A stretch of DNA of 64,000 nucleotides from JAIBJN01 sp963825255 (GTDB lineage Bacteria > Actinomycetota > Thermoleophilia > Gaiellales > Gaiellaceae): contig CAWGSF010000009.1 in the NCBI GenBank assembly GCA_963825255.1, forward strand, positions 558,001-622,000, given 5' to 3'. Below, piece after piece: positions 35,370 through 43,714 of this stretch. The notes under the pieces are model-generated. The model saw only the letters and a list, made by a program, of their open reading frames with translations, was not told where the DNA came from and searched no databases. A program made the translations under genes and the position numbers. Numbering within the stretch: the stretch's first letter is position 1; the number at the start of each line of letters is the position of its first letter.

Positions 35370-36172
35370 CCTCCGCGGCGGGCGCGCACGGCCTCGACGA
35401 GGCTCGCGACGACGAACGCCCCGGCCGCGACGAGGACGATCGACCCGCCCGGCGGCAGGTCTCCGTAGTACGCGATCGTCAGCCCTGTCAGCACCGACGC
35501 CAGGCCGATGCCCATTGCGATGAAGAGGGACGAGCGCATGCTCCAGGCGATGCGCCCGGCGGCGATCGCGGGGAGCACCATGAGCGCGGCGATGAGGAGG
35601 ATGCCGACGATCCGCATCGAGAGCCCGATCGTGAGCCCCGCGAGCCCGGCGACGAGGACGCTCACCGCGCCCACGGGGACTCCGGCGACGCGCGCGCCCT
35701 CCTCGTCGATGACGACGCCGGCGAGCGCCCGGTAGAGCAGGCCGATGGCGGCGATCCCGCCGGCGCCGAGGACGGTGACGAGCACCAGGTCTTCACGGGT
35801 GACCGTGAGGATCGAGCCGAAGAGGAACGCGAAGAGGTTGACGTCGAGAGCGCCCGCCGAGGAGGCGAGCACGACCCCCGCCGCGATGCCCGTGTAGAAG
35901 AGGAGGGCGAGCGCCTGGTCGCCGACCGTCTGATGGCGCGAGCGGAGCCATTCGATGCCGATCGCGCCGGCCACGCAGGCCACCAACGCCGTGACGACGG
36001 GCGAGATGCCGAGCAGGTAGCCGGCCGCGACGCCCGCGAACGCCGTGTGCCCGATCCCGTCCCCGACGAGGCTCATGTTCCGTTGCACGAGGAAGAAGCC
36101 GACGGCAGGCGCCAGCAGCCCGATGACGGCCCCGGTTGCGAGCGCAAGTCGCATGAACTCAGAGTCGAGCAT
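35366..36172 (-). CDS. znuB: zinc/manganese ABC transporter permease (ZnuB family)
   Basis: A 268-residue ABC-3-type permease with eight or nine hydrophobic helices. RLALATGAVIGLLAPAVGFF, VQRNMSLVGDGIGHTAFAG and the SMRIVGILLIAALMVLPAIA segment are family-typical. It imports metal handed over by ZnuA, driven by ZnuC. The start overlaps the znuC end by 14 bases. The order znuA-znuC-znuB on the minus strand, with a divergent Fur-family gene, supports zinc as the substrate rather than manganese. Confidence 0.93.
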   Translation of the reverse strand: MLDSEFMRLALATGAVIGLLAPAVGFFLVQRNMSLVGDGIGHTAFAGVAAGYLLGISPVVTALVACVAGAIGIEWLRSRHQTVGDQALALLFYTGIAAGVVLASSAGALDVNLFAFLFGSILTVTREDLVLVTVLGAGGIAAIGLLYRALAGVVIDEEGARVAGVPVGAVSVLVAGLAGLTIGLSMRIVGILLIAALMVLPAIAAGRIAWSMRSSLFIAMGIGLASVLTGLTIAYYGDLPPGGSIVLVAAGAFVVASLVEAVRARRGG

Positions 36173-36884
36173 GGGAGTGCGAGGGGTCGTGCCACTGGTC
36201 CGGGAGGGCTCGCGGCGGGCCGTCGAAGACGATCCCGCCCCGCACGAGGACGAGTCGCTCCACGATGTCCTCGACCGCGCCGAACTCGTGGGAGACGTAC
36301 AGGGTCGTGACGCCTCGGTCGCGCCGGAGCTCGTCGAGGAGCTGGGCGAGGGCTTCCTGCGAGGCGGCATCCACGCCGGCGGTGGGCTCGTCGAGCACCA
36401 GGAGCGACGGCTCGCCCGCGAACGCCTTGGCGATGAACGCGCGCTGCTGCTGGCCGCCGGAGAGGTCCGCGAGCTGCGTGTCGGCGAGCCCTTCGAGACC
36501 CACGTCCTCGATCGCCTGCTCGACGATGGCCCGGTCCCGCCGGCGGAGCGGACCGATGAGCCCGCCCTGCGCGAGCCGGCCGGCGGCGACCACCTCCCGG
36601 ACGGTCACCGGCCCCTTCGTGCCCACCTGGGCGCGCTGGGCGACATAGCCGAGCGCCTCGCGGCGCGAGAAGCGGTGCGCGGGCTCGCCGAAGAGCAGCA
36701 CGGCCCCCTCCGTCGGCCGGAGAAGCCCGAGCGCCAGGCGGACGAGGGTCGTCTTCCCGCCCCCGTTCGGGCCGGCCACCGCGACGAACTCGCCCTCCTC
36801 GACCGCGAGCGTCACGTCCTCGAGCACGGGCTGCCCGGGGCGGTAGGCGAACGAGACGTCCTCGACCTCCAGCGCTAGCGGCAC
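36159..36884 (-). CDS. znuC: zinc ABC transporter ATP-binding protein
   Basis: A 241-residue ATPase with Walker A GPNGGGKTT, signature LSGGQQQRAFIAKAFAGEPS, Walker B LLVLDEPTAGVD and the switch histidine in TTLYVSHEFGAVE. The length and the FGEPAHRFSRR insert fit the ZnuC/MntA group. The GTG start at 36884 overlaps the last 10 bases of znuA, and its end overlaps znuB. The C-terminus contains a His-rich tail (DQWHDPSHSHA) that may bind the transported metal, as seen in some family members. Confidence 0.93.
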   Translation of the reverse strand: MPLALEVEDVSFAYRPGQPVLEDVTLAVEEGEFVAVAGPNGGGKTTLVRLALGLLRPTEGAVLLFGEPAHRFSRREALGYVAQRAQVGTKGPVTVREVVAAGRLAQGGLIGPLRRRDRAIVEQAIEDVGLEGLADTQLADLSGGQQQRAFIAKAFAGEPSLLVLDEPTAGVDAASQEALAQLLDELRRDRGVTTLYVSHEFGAVEDIVERLVLVRGGIVFDGPPRALPDQWHDPSHSHARL

Positions 36885-37723
36885 CCGAGCGCCTCCCGGA
36901 TCGCGGCGAGGTTGGCCCGCATGACGGAGAAGTAGTCGTCGCCGTCGGCGACCTCGTCCTTCGTCAGGCCCTCGATGGGGTCGAGGACTGCGGTCGTCGC
37001 GCCCGTCTCGCGCGCGACCGTCTCGCTGAGCTCCGGGGAGACGAGGGTCTCCGCGAACACGGTGGTCACGCCCCGCTCGCGGACGAGGTCGGCGACCCGC
37101 TCGAGGTCGCGCGGGCTCGGCTCGGACTCGGGCGAGATGCCGGTAATCGAGATCTGCTCGAGCCCGTACCGCTCCGCGAGATAGCCGAACGCCTCGTGGG
37201 AGGTGACTATCTCGTGACGCTCGCAGTCGCCGAGCCCCGAGCGGTACTCGTCGTCGAGGGCCCGCACCCGGGCCGCGAGCGCCTTTCCAGCCGCCTCCTT
37301 GCCCAGCGCCTTTCCGATCGTCTCGACCATGCGGGCATAGCGGACCGGGTCGAGCCAGACGTGCGGGTCGCCCTCGTGCACGTCGAGCCCGTCGAGGAGG
37401 TCGACGGCCTTCCCGTTCGTCTCCCCGGCTGCCTCCTCGAGCGCCGGCTGGAAGCCGCCGCCGAGGTAGAGGACGAGGTCGGCGTCCAGGACGTGCTCCA
37501 CGTCTCGCACCGAGAGCTCGATGTCGTGAGGCTCGGAGCCCGCGGGGGTGAGGTTCGTGACGTCGACGTCTCGGCCGCCGATCTGCTCGGCGGCGAAGGC
37601 GAGCGGGTAGAAGCCCGCGACCACGTCCTCGCGCCCGTCCCCTGCGGAGGCGTTGCCGCCGCAGCCGGCGACGATCGCGAGGGCGGCCGCCCCGAGTAAT
37701 ATGAGAACGATTCTCGTTATCAC
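36875..37723 (-). CDS. znuA: zinc-binding lipoprotein of the ABC importer
   Basis: A 282-residue cluster-9 solute-binding protein. The N-terminal IVLILLGAAALAIVAGC is a lipoprotein signal with the lipid-modified Cys21. Likely metal ligands are the His of AGSEPHDIEL, the His of EGDPHVWLDP, the His of TSHEAFGYLAERYG, and an acidic residue near VLDPIEGL. The family's His-rich loop between strands is short here (DVHEGDPH). The GTG start lies inside the Zur-box-like palindrome. It captures zinc outside the membrane and passes it to ZnuB. Confidence 0.92.
   Translation of the reverse strand: MITRIVLILLGAAALAIVAGCGGNASAGDGREDVVAGFYPLAFAAEQIGGRDVDVTNLTPAGSEPHDIELSVRDVEHVLDADLVLYLGGGFQPALEEAAGETNGKAVDLLDGLDVHEGDPHVWLDPVRYARMVETIGKALGKEAAGKALAARVRALDDEYRSGLGDCERHEIVTSHEAFGYLAERYGLEQISITGISPESEPSPRDLERVADLVRERGVTTVFAETLVSPELSETVARETGATTAVLDPIEGLTKDEVADGDDYFSVMRANLAAIREALGCR
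37698..37722. promoter_or_regulatory. Zur-box-like operator between znuA and zur
   Basis: The 25 bases between the divergent zinc genes contain ATGAGAACGATTCTCGTTAT, with a GAGAA-CGA-TTCTC core and flanking AT-rich arms that match Fur/Zur boxes in form (A/T-rich dyad around a central CGAT). The znuA GTG starts at its edge and the zur start is about 20 bases to the other side. The arrangement implies zinc-dependent repression of the importer and autoregulation of zur. The region is strikingly AT-rich compared with its flanks. Confidence 0.75.
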
Positions 37724-37742
37724 GGAGGATAGGATAGACGCC

Positions 37743-38174
37743 GTGACCACCGCGGAGCAACGACACCGCGCCGCCGGCGCTCTCGAGGGGGTCGGGGCGC
37801 GTCCCACGCGCCAGCGCGTCACCGTGCTCGCCGAGCTCATGGGGGAGCAGGACGACGTGACCGCGCAGGGGCTCCACGAGCGGCTGCGGGCGGGCGGCGA
37901 GCGGCTCGGGCTCGCGACGGTGTACCGGACGCTTCGCCTCCTCGCCGACGAGGGCGTCGTCGACACTCTCTCGCATCGTCCCGGAGAGCTCTGCTACCGC
38001 TGGTGCGGCGAAGGCCATCACCATCACCATCTGGTCTGCTCGAGCTGCCACCGCGTGGTCGAGCTCGGCGACTGCGAGCTCGACCCGTGGCTCGAGCGGA
38101 TCTCCGCGCGGCACGGCTTCGTCGCCACCGAGCACCATCTGGAGGTCTCCGGGCTCTGCGAGGACTGCCGCTGA
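37743..38174 (+). CDS. zur: Fur-family zinc uptake regulator
   Basis: A 143-residue Fur-family repressor. The winged helix has TRQRVTVLAELMGEQDDVTA and LGLATVYRTLRLLADEGVV (recognition helix). The metal-sensing part is GEGHHHHHLVCSSCHRVVEL, and the C-terminus ends GLCEDCR, giving two CxxC pairs for the structural zinc. The gene is divergent from znuA with a Zur-box-like dyad between them, so Zur rather than Fur is the better name. GTG 37743 follows AGGATAG; an upstream ATG at 37701 would place the operator inside the gene and is less likely. Confidence 0.92.
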   Translation: MTTAEQRHRAAGALEGVGARPTRQRVTVLAELMGEQDDVTAQGLHERLRAGGERLGLATVYRTLRLLADEGVVDTLSHRPGELCYRWCGEGHHHHHLVCSSCHRVVELGDCELDPWLERISARHGFVATEHHLEVSGLCEDCR

Positions 38175-38227
38175 CGCCTCTCCCGCTCGCGAAGCCGCGA
38201 TCCGACTAGGCTTCGCCGCCGAGGCGG

Positions 38228-39670
38228 ATGGAGCGCGTCGAACTCGCAGAGGCGGCTGCGGTGGTGGGCGCCCTCGCCGCGCCCCTTCTGCTCCTCGCCC
38301 GCGCCCGGTTGCATCTGTTCGTCGGGCTCGGGCTCCTCGCGCTCGCCGAGGTCGGGCTTGCGCTCGCCCTCGTCCCCGATCAGCTCGAGCTGATCCTCCA
38401 CTCCCCGGCGCGCCTCGCGGCCTCCGCGCTCGGGGCCCTCCTGCTGGTCGCGCTCACGGTTCTCTTCCTCCGGATGCCCGCCGCCGCCCCGGTGGCGCTG
38501 CTGGCCGTCGCTCCGGTGCGCATCCCGGTGAAGCTGGCCGGCGACGAGGCCTTCCTCCTGCTCCCGCTCTACCTCGTCCTGGCCGCGGCCGCCCTCGCGC
38601 TGGCCGTCCGGCTCGCGCGCGGCGGAGAGCTCAGGCCCCTGCCACTTCTCGTCGCCGCGCCGACGGCGGCCTTCGTCGCGCTCGTCGGGCTGTCGCTCCT
38701 CTGGTCGAGCGATCCCCACGAGGGCTCGATCCGCCTGATCTTCTTCTTCTTCCCGTTCTCCCTGCTCGTCGCCGTCGTCGCGCAGTCGGATCTCACGGAG
38801 ACCCTGCTCCGCGCCCTGGTCGTCGTGCTCCTCGCGGAGACGGCGCTCGTCGCGGCCCTCGGCCTGTGGCAGGAGTGGAGGCACGGGCCCTTCCCGACCG
38901 ACGATCTCGACGCGACGAACGCCTACTCGTCGTACTTCCGCGTCAGCGGGATCTTCAAGGACCCGAGCATCTACGGCCGCTTTCTCGTGCTCGGCATCGT
39001 CCTCTTGCTCGTCCTCCTCTGGCTTCGGCGGATCAGGCCGAGGACGGGGCTCGCGCTCATGGCGTTCCTGCTCGTCGGCCTCTACTTCTCGTACTCCCAG
39101 TCGAGCTTCGTCAGCCTCTTCGCCGGCGCGCTCGTGGTCGGCCTTCTCGCCGGGGACCGTGCGACCAGGAAGACGCTGGCGCTGACCTCCGCGGTCGTCG
39201 TCCTCCTCGTCGCGGGCGGAGTCGCGGCAGCGCTCGTCAACGGGGAGTCGTCGAAACGCGTGTCGAGCGATCGCCTGCCCCTCGTCTCGCTCACGTGGCC
39301 GATCTTCGTCGACCATCCCGTGGCGGGCGTGGGCATCGGCGCGCAGAACCTCGCCAGCAGCCGGCTCGAGGACGCGCGCGGGCGCAAGAACGCCTCGCAC
39401 ACGACCCCGTTGACGGTGGCCGCCGAGCTCGGCGTCCTCGGGCTGGCCGCGTACGCCGCCTTCCTCTACGGCGCCGCCCGCGCGTCCTTCCTCTCGTTCC
39501 GGCGCGACCGGGCCCTCGGGCTCGCGCTGCTCGGGTCCCTCACCGTCCTCGTCGTCCACTCGTTCGCCTACAGCGGTTTCTTCGAGGACCCCTTCACGTG
39601 GTTCGTGCTCGCGCTCGCGGGTGCGTGCCTCGCGGCGCCGCGCGCCCCGCCTAGTCCGCGGGCGCCGTGA
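38228..39670 (+). CDS. O-antigen ligase/polymerase family membrane protein (Wzy/WaaL-like)
   Basis: A 480-residue protein with about 12 helices. A long external loop from about residue 220 contains YSSYFRVSGIFKDPSIYGRF, and the second (about 335-400) holds WPIFVDHPVAGVGIGAQNLA and RGRKNASHTTPLTVAAELGV, the pattern of the PF04932 family in which loop His/Arg residues act on undecaprenyl-linked glycan. It either polymerises repeat units or ligates glycan to a terminal acceptor; the sequence does not separate these. TAGGCT lies 15 bases upstream of the ATG. It overlaps the convergent small gene by 20 bases. Confidence 0.88.
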   Translation: MERVELAEAAAVVGALAAPLLLLARARLHLFVGLGLLALAEVGLALALVPDQLELILHSPARLAASALGALLLVALTVLFLRMPAAAPVALLAVAPVRIPVKLAGDEAFLLLPLYLVLAAAALALAVRLARGGELRPLPLLVAAPTAAFVALVGLSLLWSSDPHEGSIRLIFFFFPFSLLVAVVAQSDLTETLLRALVVVLLAETALVAALGLWQEWRHGPFPTDDLDATNAYSSYFRVSGIFKDPSIYGRFLVLGIVLLLVLLWLRRIRPRTGLALMAFLLVGLYFSYSQSSFVSLFAGALVVGLLAGDRATRKTLALTSAVVVLLVAGGVAAALVNGESSKRVSSDRLPLVSLTWPIFVDHPVAGVGIGAQNLASSRLEDARGRKNASHTTPLTVAAELGVLGLAAYAAFLYGAARASFLSFRRDRALGLALLGSLTVLVVHSFAYSGFFEDPFTWFVLALAGACLAAPRAPPSPRAP

Positions 39671-40073
39671 CGGTCACGTGCCCGGGGAGCGTGATGGTGC
39701 GGTCCTGGTCGAGCAGGCGGATGCGGACGCGGTAAGCGCCCTCGGGAGCGGCCTCGCCTCCCTCGCTGCGGCCGTCGCGCCCGTCCCAGGTGAGGACGAC
39801 TCGCCCCTTGGGCCGGCGCTCGTCGGCGAGCAGCGTCATGACGACCTCGCCGTCCTCGTTCACCACGTCGACGTCGAGGCGCTCGGCGCGGTGGAGCGTG
39901 AACCCGATGCGGGCCGTCTCCTGCGGGCAGTCGCACCCCGGCGAGACGACGTGCTGGAGCTTCCCCCGTCCCAGAGGCCCGCGGTGGAGCTTGAGCGTCT
40001 CCGTGTAGGTGAAGGCGGCCACGCTGCCGACGAGGAGCGCGAGCGTGAGCACGGTCAGCGCGCGCCGGCTCAC
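39651..40073 (-). CDS. membrane-anchored FlgD-Ig-like domain protein
   Basis: A 140-residue protein. Residues 1-25 form a signal anchor (RRALTVLTLALLVGSVAAF), and the rest is a beta-sandwich with VVLTWDGRDGRSEGGEAAPE and GAYRVRIRLLDQDRTI, the pattern of the FlgD Ig-like domain (WDGRD...GxY). A C-D-C pair (PGCDCPQE) precedes it. No flagellar genes are nearby, so an envelope role is more likely. The GTG start overlaps the stop of the eIF2B-like gene (GTGA). Confidence 0.7.
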   Translation of the reverse strand: MSRRALTVLTLALLVGSVAAFTYTETLKLHRGPLGRGKLQHVVSPGCDCPQETARIGFTLHRAERLDVDVVNEDGEVVMTLLADERRPKGRVVLTWDGRDGRSEGGEAAPEGAYRVRIRLLDQDRTITLPGHVTVTAPAD

Positions 40074-40876
40074 GAGCCGCGAAGAAGCTCGTAACCCTCC
40101 CGGAGAAAGGGCGTGCGGTCGACGAGCGCCGCGATCTCGTCCGGCGCGACGATGCCCTCCTCGGTCGCGTAGCGGTCGATCGTGTCGGCCGGCGTCAGGT
40201 CGATCTGCTCCTCGTCCGGCTCGTAGGGGTCGTCGGGGGCGAACTTGAGGACCTCGCACGCCACGATCACGGGGACGCCCGCCTGCTTCGCCGCTTTCGC
40301 CAGCTCCTTCGTCTTGATCTTGTTCAGGAGCGAGCCGTCGCGAAAGACCGTGTCCGCGCCGAGCAGGAGCAGGCCGACCGTGCCGACGGCGTGCGGGCCG
40401 TCCTCGTCCGCGACGAGCTCGGTCGTGAGGCCTGCCTCCGCGAGCTGCTCCGAGAACGCGCGGCCCTCGCCGACAGGGTCGGAGACCGTGCAGACGACCC
40501 GGGCCGGGTTTCCGTGGATGAGCGCCGCGCGCGCGGTCGCGGACGCCGAGTGCGTCATGACGACCTTGCCCTCGAGCTCCTCAGCCAGCATGACGGCGAT
40601 CGCCGCGGCCGCCCGCTCGCGCCCGCTGAGGACGGCGTTCGCCTCCTCGATGAGCTGCTCGGGCGTCCGGCCTGCGGCGAGCACGCGGCCCAGGGCCCCG
40701 GCGATCGACCCGAACGCGGGGCGCGAGCGCACGAGCTGCCGCGCGATCGGGAGCGGATCGTCCCCGAGGTTCACCGCCTCGACGATCGCCTCGACGGCCT
40801 CCTTGGCGAGCCAGCTGGCGCCGTGCTCGTGGTCGCCGGCGATCCGCTCGACGCGTACGGCGAGTTCCGGTTGCAC
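40070..40876 (-). CDS. eIF2B alpha/beta/delta-like protein (MtnA/ribose-1,5-bisphosphate isomerase relative)
   Basis: A 268-residue protein of PF01008. It has an N-terminal helical part (ASWLAKEAVEAIVEAVNLG) and a Rossmann-like part with VVMTHSASATARAALIH, GLLLLGADTVFRDGSLLNKI, KTKELAKAAKQAGVPVIVAC and KFAPDDPYEPDEEQ. Bacterial members isomerise ribose phosphates or methylthioribose phosphate; the Asp of GADTVFRDG is the expected acid. Its length is shorter than MtnA (about 340), so the substrate is uncertain. TAGGGT ends 7 bases before the GTG start. It is coupled to the small Ig-like gene downstream. Confidence 0.78.
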   Translation of the reverse strand: MQPELAVRVERIAGDHEHGASWLAKEAVEAIVEAVNLGDDPLPIARQLVRSRPAFGSIAGALGRVLAAGRTPEQLIEEANAVLSGRERAAAAIAVMLAEELEGKVVMTHSASATARAALIHGNPARVVCTVSDPVGEGRAFSEQLAEAGLTTELVADEDGPHAVGTVGLLLLGADTVFRDGSLLNKIKTKELAKAAKQAGVPVIVACEVLKFAPDDPYEPDEEQIDLTPADTIDRYATEEGIVAPDEIAALVDRTPFLREGYELLRGS

Positions 40877-40889
40877 GGGACGGACCCTA
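40877..40889 (-). promoter_or_regulatory. -10-like element for a leaderless transcript (eIF2B-like gene)
   Basis: TAGGGT on the minus strand is followed by 7 bases and the GTG start at 40876. Confidence 0.4.
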
Positions 40890-40941
40890 CCGTGTCTCGT
40901 CCGGCGCCTCCCGGGGCGTTCCTCCGTAGAATCCCTCGGCC

Positions 40942-40986
40942 ATGACCCTCCAGCTGCCCCGCGGCCGGGAGGGCGGTGCCGCGTGA
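40942..40986 (+). CDS. possible 14-codon upstream ORF (leader peptide)
   Basis: ATG at 40942 opens a short frame encoding MTLQLPRGREGGAA whose TGA overlaps the GTG start of the membrane protein gene (GTGA). TAGAAT lies 9 bases before this ATG, so a leaderless transcript could begin here. It may act in translational coupling, or may only be the 5' leader of the next gene. There is no independent evidence that the peptide is made. Confidence 0.3.
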   Translation: MTLQLPRGREGGAA

Positions 40987-42038
40987 AGGCGAGGATGACC
41001 CTTCTCGCCGTGGTCGTCACCGGCGTCTCCGCGTACATCGCGCTCCGGAACGTCGATTTCGAGGACGTCTGGGAGACGCTGCGGTCGAGCGAGTACTGGT
41101 GGCTCCTTCCGGCGCTCGCGGTCATGGCCGTCGCCGTCTTCCTGCGCGCGATCCGGTGGCGGTACCTCTACGTGCGCGAGACGCGGCCGGCGGTCTGGCC
41201 GTGCACCGAGGCGCTGCTCGTCGGGCACTTCTTCAACACGGTGCTCCCGATGCGCGCGGGGGACGTCGCGCGCGTGGGCGCCATCAACATCCGCACCGGC
41301 TGCTCGCGCGCGGAGGCGCTCGCGACGATCGTGGTCGAGCGCGCCTTCGACGTCTTCGCCCTGCTCCTCCTCCTCTTTCTGGCGCTGCCGTGGCTCCCGC
41401 AGGTGACGTGGGTGCGGACGGCCGCGCTCATCGCCGTGATCCTCGCGCTCGGCCTCGCCGCGTGCGTGGTGACGCTCGCCCTCTACGGCGAGCGGCCGCT
41501 GCACTTCGTCTTCCGGCCGCTGTCACGGCTCCCCTTCCTGTCCGCGCGCAGGGTCGAGGTGGGCGTGGTCAACCTCGCCAAGGGCCTCGCCGGCCTGCGC
41601 CGCGCCCATCTCGGCGGAGTGAGCTTCGTGCTCACGATCGTCTCCTGGATCCTGCTCGCGTTCTCGTTCTGGCTCGTGACCCTCTGCTTCGACCTCGACC
41701 TGCCCTTCGGCGCCGGCCTGCTCGTCGTCATCGCCACGGGCTTCTCGCTCGTCATCCCCGCCGCTCCCGCGGGGATCGGCGTCTTCGAGGCGGCCACCGT
41801 CGTCGCCCTCGCCGCCTACGACGTCCCCAAGGCGGACGCGCTCTCTTACGCGCTCGTCCTGCACCTCCTGAACATCGTCCCCTTCCTCGTCGCCGGGGCG
41901 ATCGTGCTGAACCTGCACGGCTTCCGCGGCCTCGGGCGCGGAGGCGTGCGCTCAGCCGCCGTCGCGGGCGGGCCGGGCGTGCACGAGTACGACGTCGCCG
42001 AGCCAGCCGACGGGAACGCGGACGTCCGCGACCCGTGA
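40983..42038 (+). CDS. UPF0104/LPG-synthase-type integral membrane protein (AglD-like)
   Basis: A 351-residue protein with about eight helices. It has the family motifs RAIRWRYLY, HFFNTVLPMRAGDVARVGAI, ATIVVERAFDVFALL and VIPAAPAGIGVFEAATVVAL (lysylphosphatidylglycerol synthase transmembrane region, PF03706). Without the C-terminal aminoacyl transferase domain, such proteins are thought to move or modify polyprenyl-linked or lipid substrates. The GTG start is preceded by GGGAGGG. A paralogue occurs at 47977. Its last 87 bases overlap the convergent fusion gene, an unusually long convergent overlap for this window. Confidence 0.85.
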   Translation: MKARMTLLAVVVTGVSAYIALRNVDFEDVWETLRSSEYWWLLPALAVMAVAVFLRAIRWRYLYVRETRPAVWPCTEALLVGHFFNTVLPMRAGDVARVGAINIRTGCSRAEALATIVVERAFDVFALLLLLFLALPWLPQVTWVRTAALIAVILALGLAACVVTLALYGERPLHFVFRPLSRLPFLSARRVEVGVVNLAKGLAGLRRAHLGGVSFVLTIVSWILLAFSFWLVTLCFDLDLPFGAGLLVVIATGFSLVIPAAPAGIGVFEAATVVALAAYDVPKADALSYALVLHLLNIVPFLVAGAIVLNLHGFRGLGRGGVRSAAVAGGPGVHEYDVAEPADGNADVRDP

Positions 42039-43625
42039 GAGCGAGACGGCCGCCCGGCCGAGCGCGCCGTGGCTCGAGGCGAGCCGGTTCGCGACGTAGG
42101 AGGCGTGGAACGAGCGAGGGACGACGGCCCACTCGACGACGCGGAAGCCCGCCGCCTGCAGCATCGCGTGCAAGGTCTCCGGGCTGAAGTAGTGGAGGTG
42201 CGGGCGGATGAACCACGGCCAGCGGTCCTTGCGGACACGGGCGTGGAGGCTCGAGACGTTCACGGTCGAGAGCGTCAGCAGGCCGTCGGGGGCGAGCACG
42301 CCGCCGAGGCGGCGCAGGGAGCCAAGCGGGTCGACGAGGTGCTCGAGCACGTCGAGCATGACGACGGAGTCGATGCTCCCCGGCGCGGCGTCGAGCTCCT
42401 CGAGCGCCCCGCGGCGGAGGTCGACGCCGAAGCGCTCCTTGCCGAACCGGACCGCCCACTCGGACGGCTCGTAGCCGACCGCGTCCCAGCCGCGCTCGCG
42501 GGCGACGTCGAGGAAGAGGCCGACGTTCGACCCGATCTCGAGCAGCTGCCGGCCTGCGACCGCGTAGCCTCCGAGCGAGTCGAGCACCCATCCGAAGAGC
42601 TCGCGCCGACCGTGCTCCTCCGCGAGGTACTCGTGGTCGACGACCTCGGCGTACGTCTGGAGGATCTCGTCCGGCTCGATCGCCGGCACCGAGCTCACCA
42701 TCCCGCACGACGTGCACTGGACGATGTCGTCGTGCTCGGTCAGCGCCCCGCTCGTGCAGCTGAAGTCGGCGGGAAGCGCGCGCCCGCTCACGTTCGCCGG
42801 GTAGACGAGCACCTGCTCGGTTCTCCCGCAGAGCGCGCACGGACGGGCGACGGGAGGCCCCTGCCGCAGTGCGGGCCCGTGGCGGCCCTCCGACCAGGCG
42901 GCGGGCGCGCGACGACCGCGCCTTCCCCGGCGTGCGCTCTGCGCGGCCGTGTAGCCGAGGCTCTGGCCGACGTAGCGCAGCGACTTGGCGATCCCGATCG
43001 ACGAGGACTCGCGCGTGTAGCGGGTCGGGATCGGCACCTCGACGATCCGCTGGCCCCCGGTCGCGGCGTCCACGAGCATCTGCGAGTCGAAGCTGAAGTC
43101 GTCCGTGTAGCGCAGGAACGGCAGGGAGAGCAGGCAGTCGCGCGTATAGGCGCGCAGGCCGCTGTGCATGTCCGTGAACCGTGACCCGAGCATGAGGTTC
43201 TCGACCGTCGTCGTGAAGCGGTTCCCGAGGAAGCGGTAGAGCGGCATCCCGCCGCCGAGCGGGTCGCCCTGGCCGGCGAACCGGGAGCCGAAGGTCATGT
43301 CCGCGTAGCCCGCGAGGATGGGGGCGATCAGGAGCGGCACGGCCTTCGGGTCGTACTGGTAGTCGGGGTGGAGGAGGACGATGACGTCGGCGCCGTCTGC
43401 GAGCGCCTGGACGTAGCAGGTCTTCTGGTTTCCACCGTAGCCGCGGTTCTGGGGGTGGACGAAGACGCGGATCCCCAGCTTCCTGGCCACGTCGACGGTG
43501 CGGTCCGGGCTCGCGTCGTCGACGAGGATGAGGCCGTCGGCGATCCCCGGAGGGATGTCCGCGACGGTCTTCTCCAGCGTTTGCTCCGCCTGGTAGGCGG
43601 GCAGCGTGATGACGACTCTCGACAT
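41952..43625 (-). CDS. GT2 glycosyltransferase fused to zinc-ribbon SAM methyltransferase
   Basis: A 557-residue two-domain protein in one intact frame. Residues 1-235 are a DPM1-like GT2: VVITLPAYQAEQTLEKTV, GLILVDDASPDRTVDV, VIVLLHPDYQYDP and IVEVPIPTRYTRESSSIGI. A basic linker (RRGRRGRRAPAA) leads to a zinc ribbon (CALCG and CTSCG at about 268-313) and a class I methyltransferase: LLEIGSNVGLFLDVARERGW, SVVMLDVLEHLVDPLGSLRR, HLHYFSPETLHAMLQAAGF. Both halves are usually separate proteins in O-antigen clusters. A single chain suggests that sugar transfer and methylation are coupled on one lipid-linked intermediate. Because neighbours carry indels, loss of a stop by error between the domains should be considered. 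Confidence 0.82.
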   Translation of the reverse strand: MSRVVITLPAYQAEQTLEKTVADIPPGIADGLILVDDASPDRTVDVARKLGIRVFVHPQNRGYGGNQKTCYVQALADGADVIVLLHPDYQYDPKAVPLLIAPILAGYADMTFGSRFAGQGDPLGGGMPLYRFLGNRFTTTVENLMLGSRFTDMHSGLRAYTRDCLLSLPFLRYTDDFSFDSQMLVDAATGGQRIVEVPIPTRYTRESSSIGIAKSLRYVGQSLGYTAAQSARRGRRGRRAPAAWSEGRHGPALRQGPPVARPCALCGRTEQVLVYPANVSGRALPADFSCTSGALTEHDDIVQCTSCGMVSSVPAIEPDEILQTYAEVVDHEYLAEEHGRRELFGWVLDSLGGYAVAGRQLLEIGSNVGLFLDVARERGWDAVGYEPSEWAVRFGKERFGVDLRRGALEELDAAPGSIDSVVMLDVLEHLVDPLGSLRRLGGVLAPDGLLTLSTVNVSSLHARVRKDRWPWFIRPHLHYFSPETLHAMLQAAGFRVVEWAVVPRSFHASYVANRLASSHGALGRAAVSLSRVADVRVPVGWLGDVVLVHARPARDGG

Positions 43626-43701
43626 GGCCGGCGTCTTCGAAGGATCCCTACCCTAGCGCGAGACGCGCCGTGGACCGGCGTGGCGCCGCTCTTTTCGCTG
43701 C

Positions 43702-43714
43702 TAGCCTGCTCGAA
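43702..43714 (+). promoter_or_regulatory. -10-like element for a leaderless transcript (ArnC/GtrB-like GT2)
   Basis: TAGCCT (43702-43707) is followed by 7 bases and the ATG at 43715, again without a ribosome site. Confidence 0.45.
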
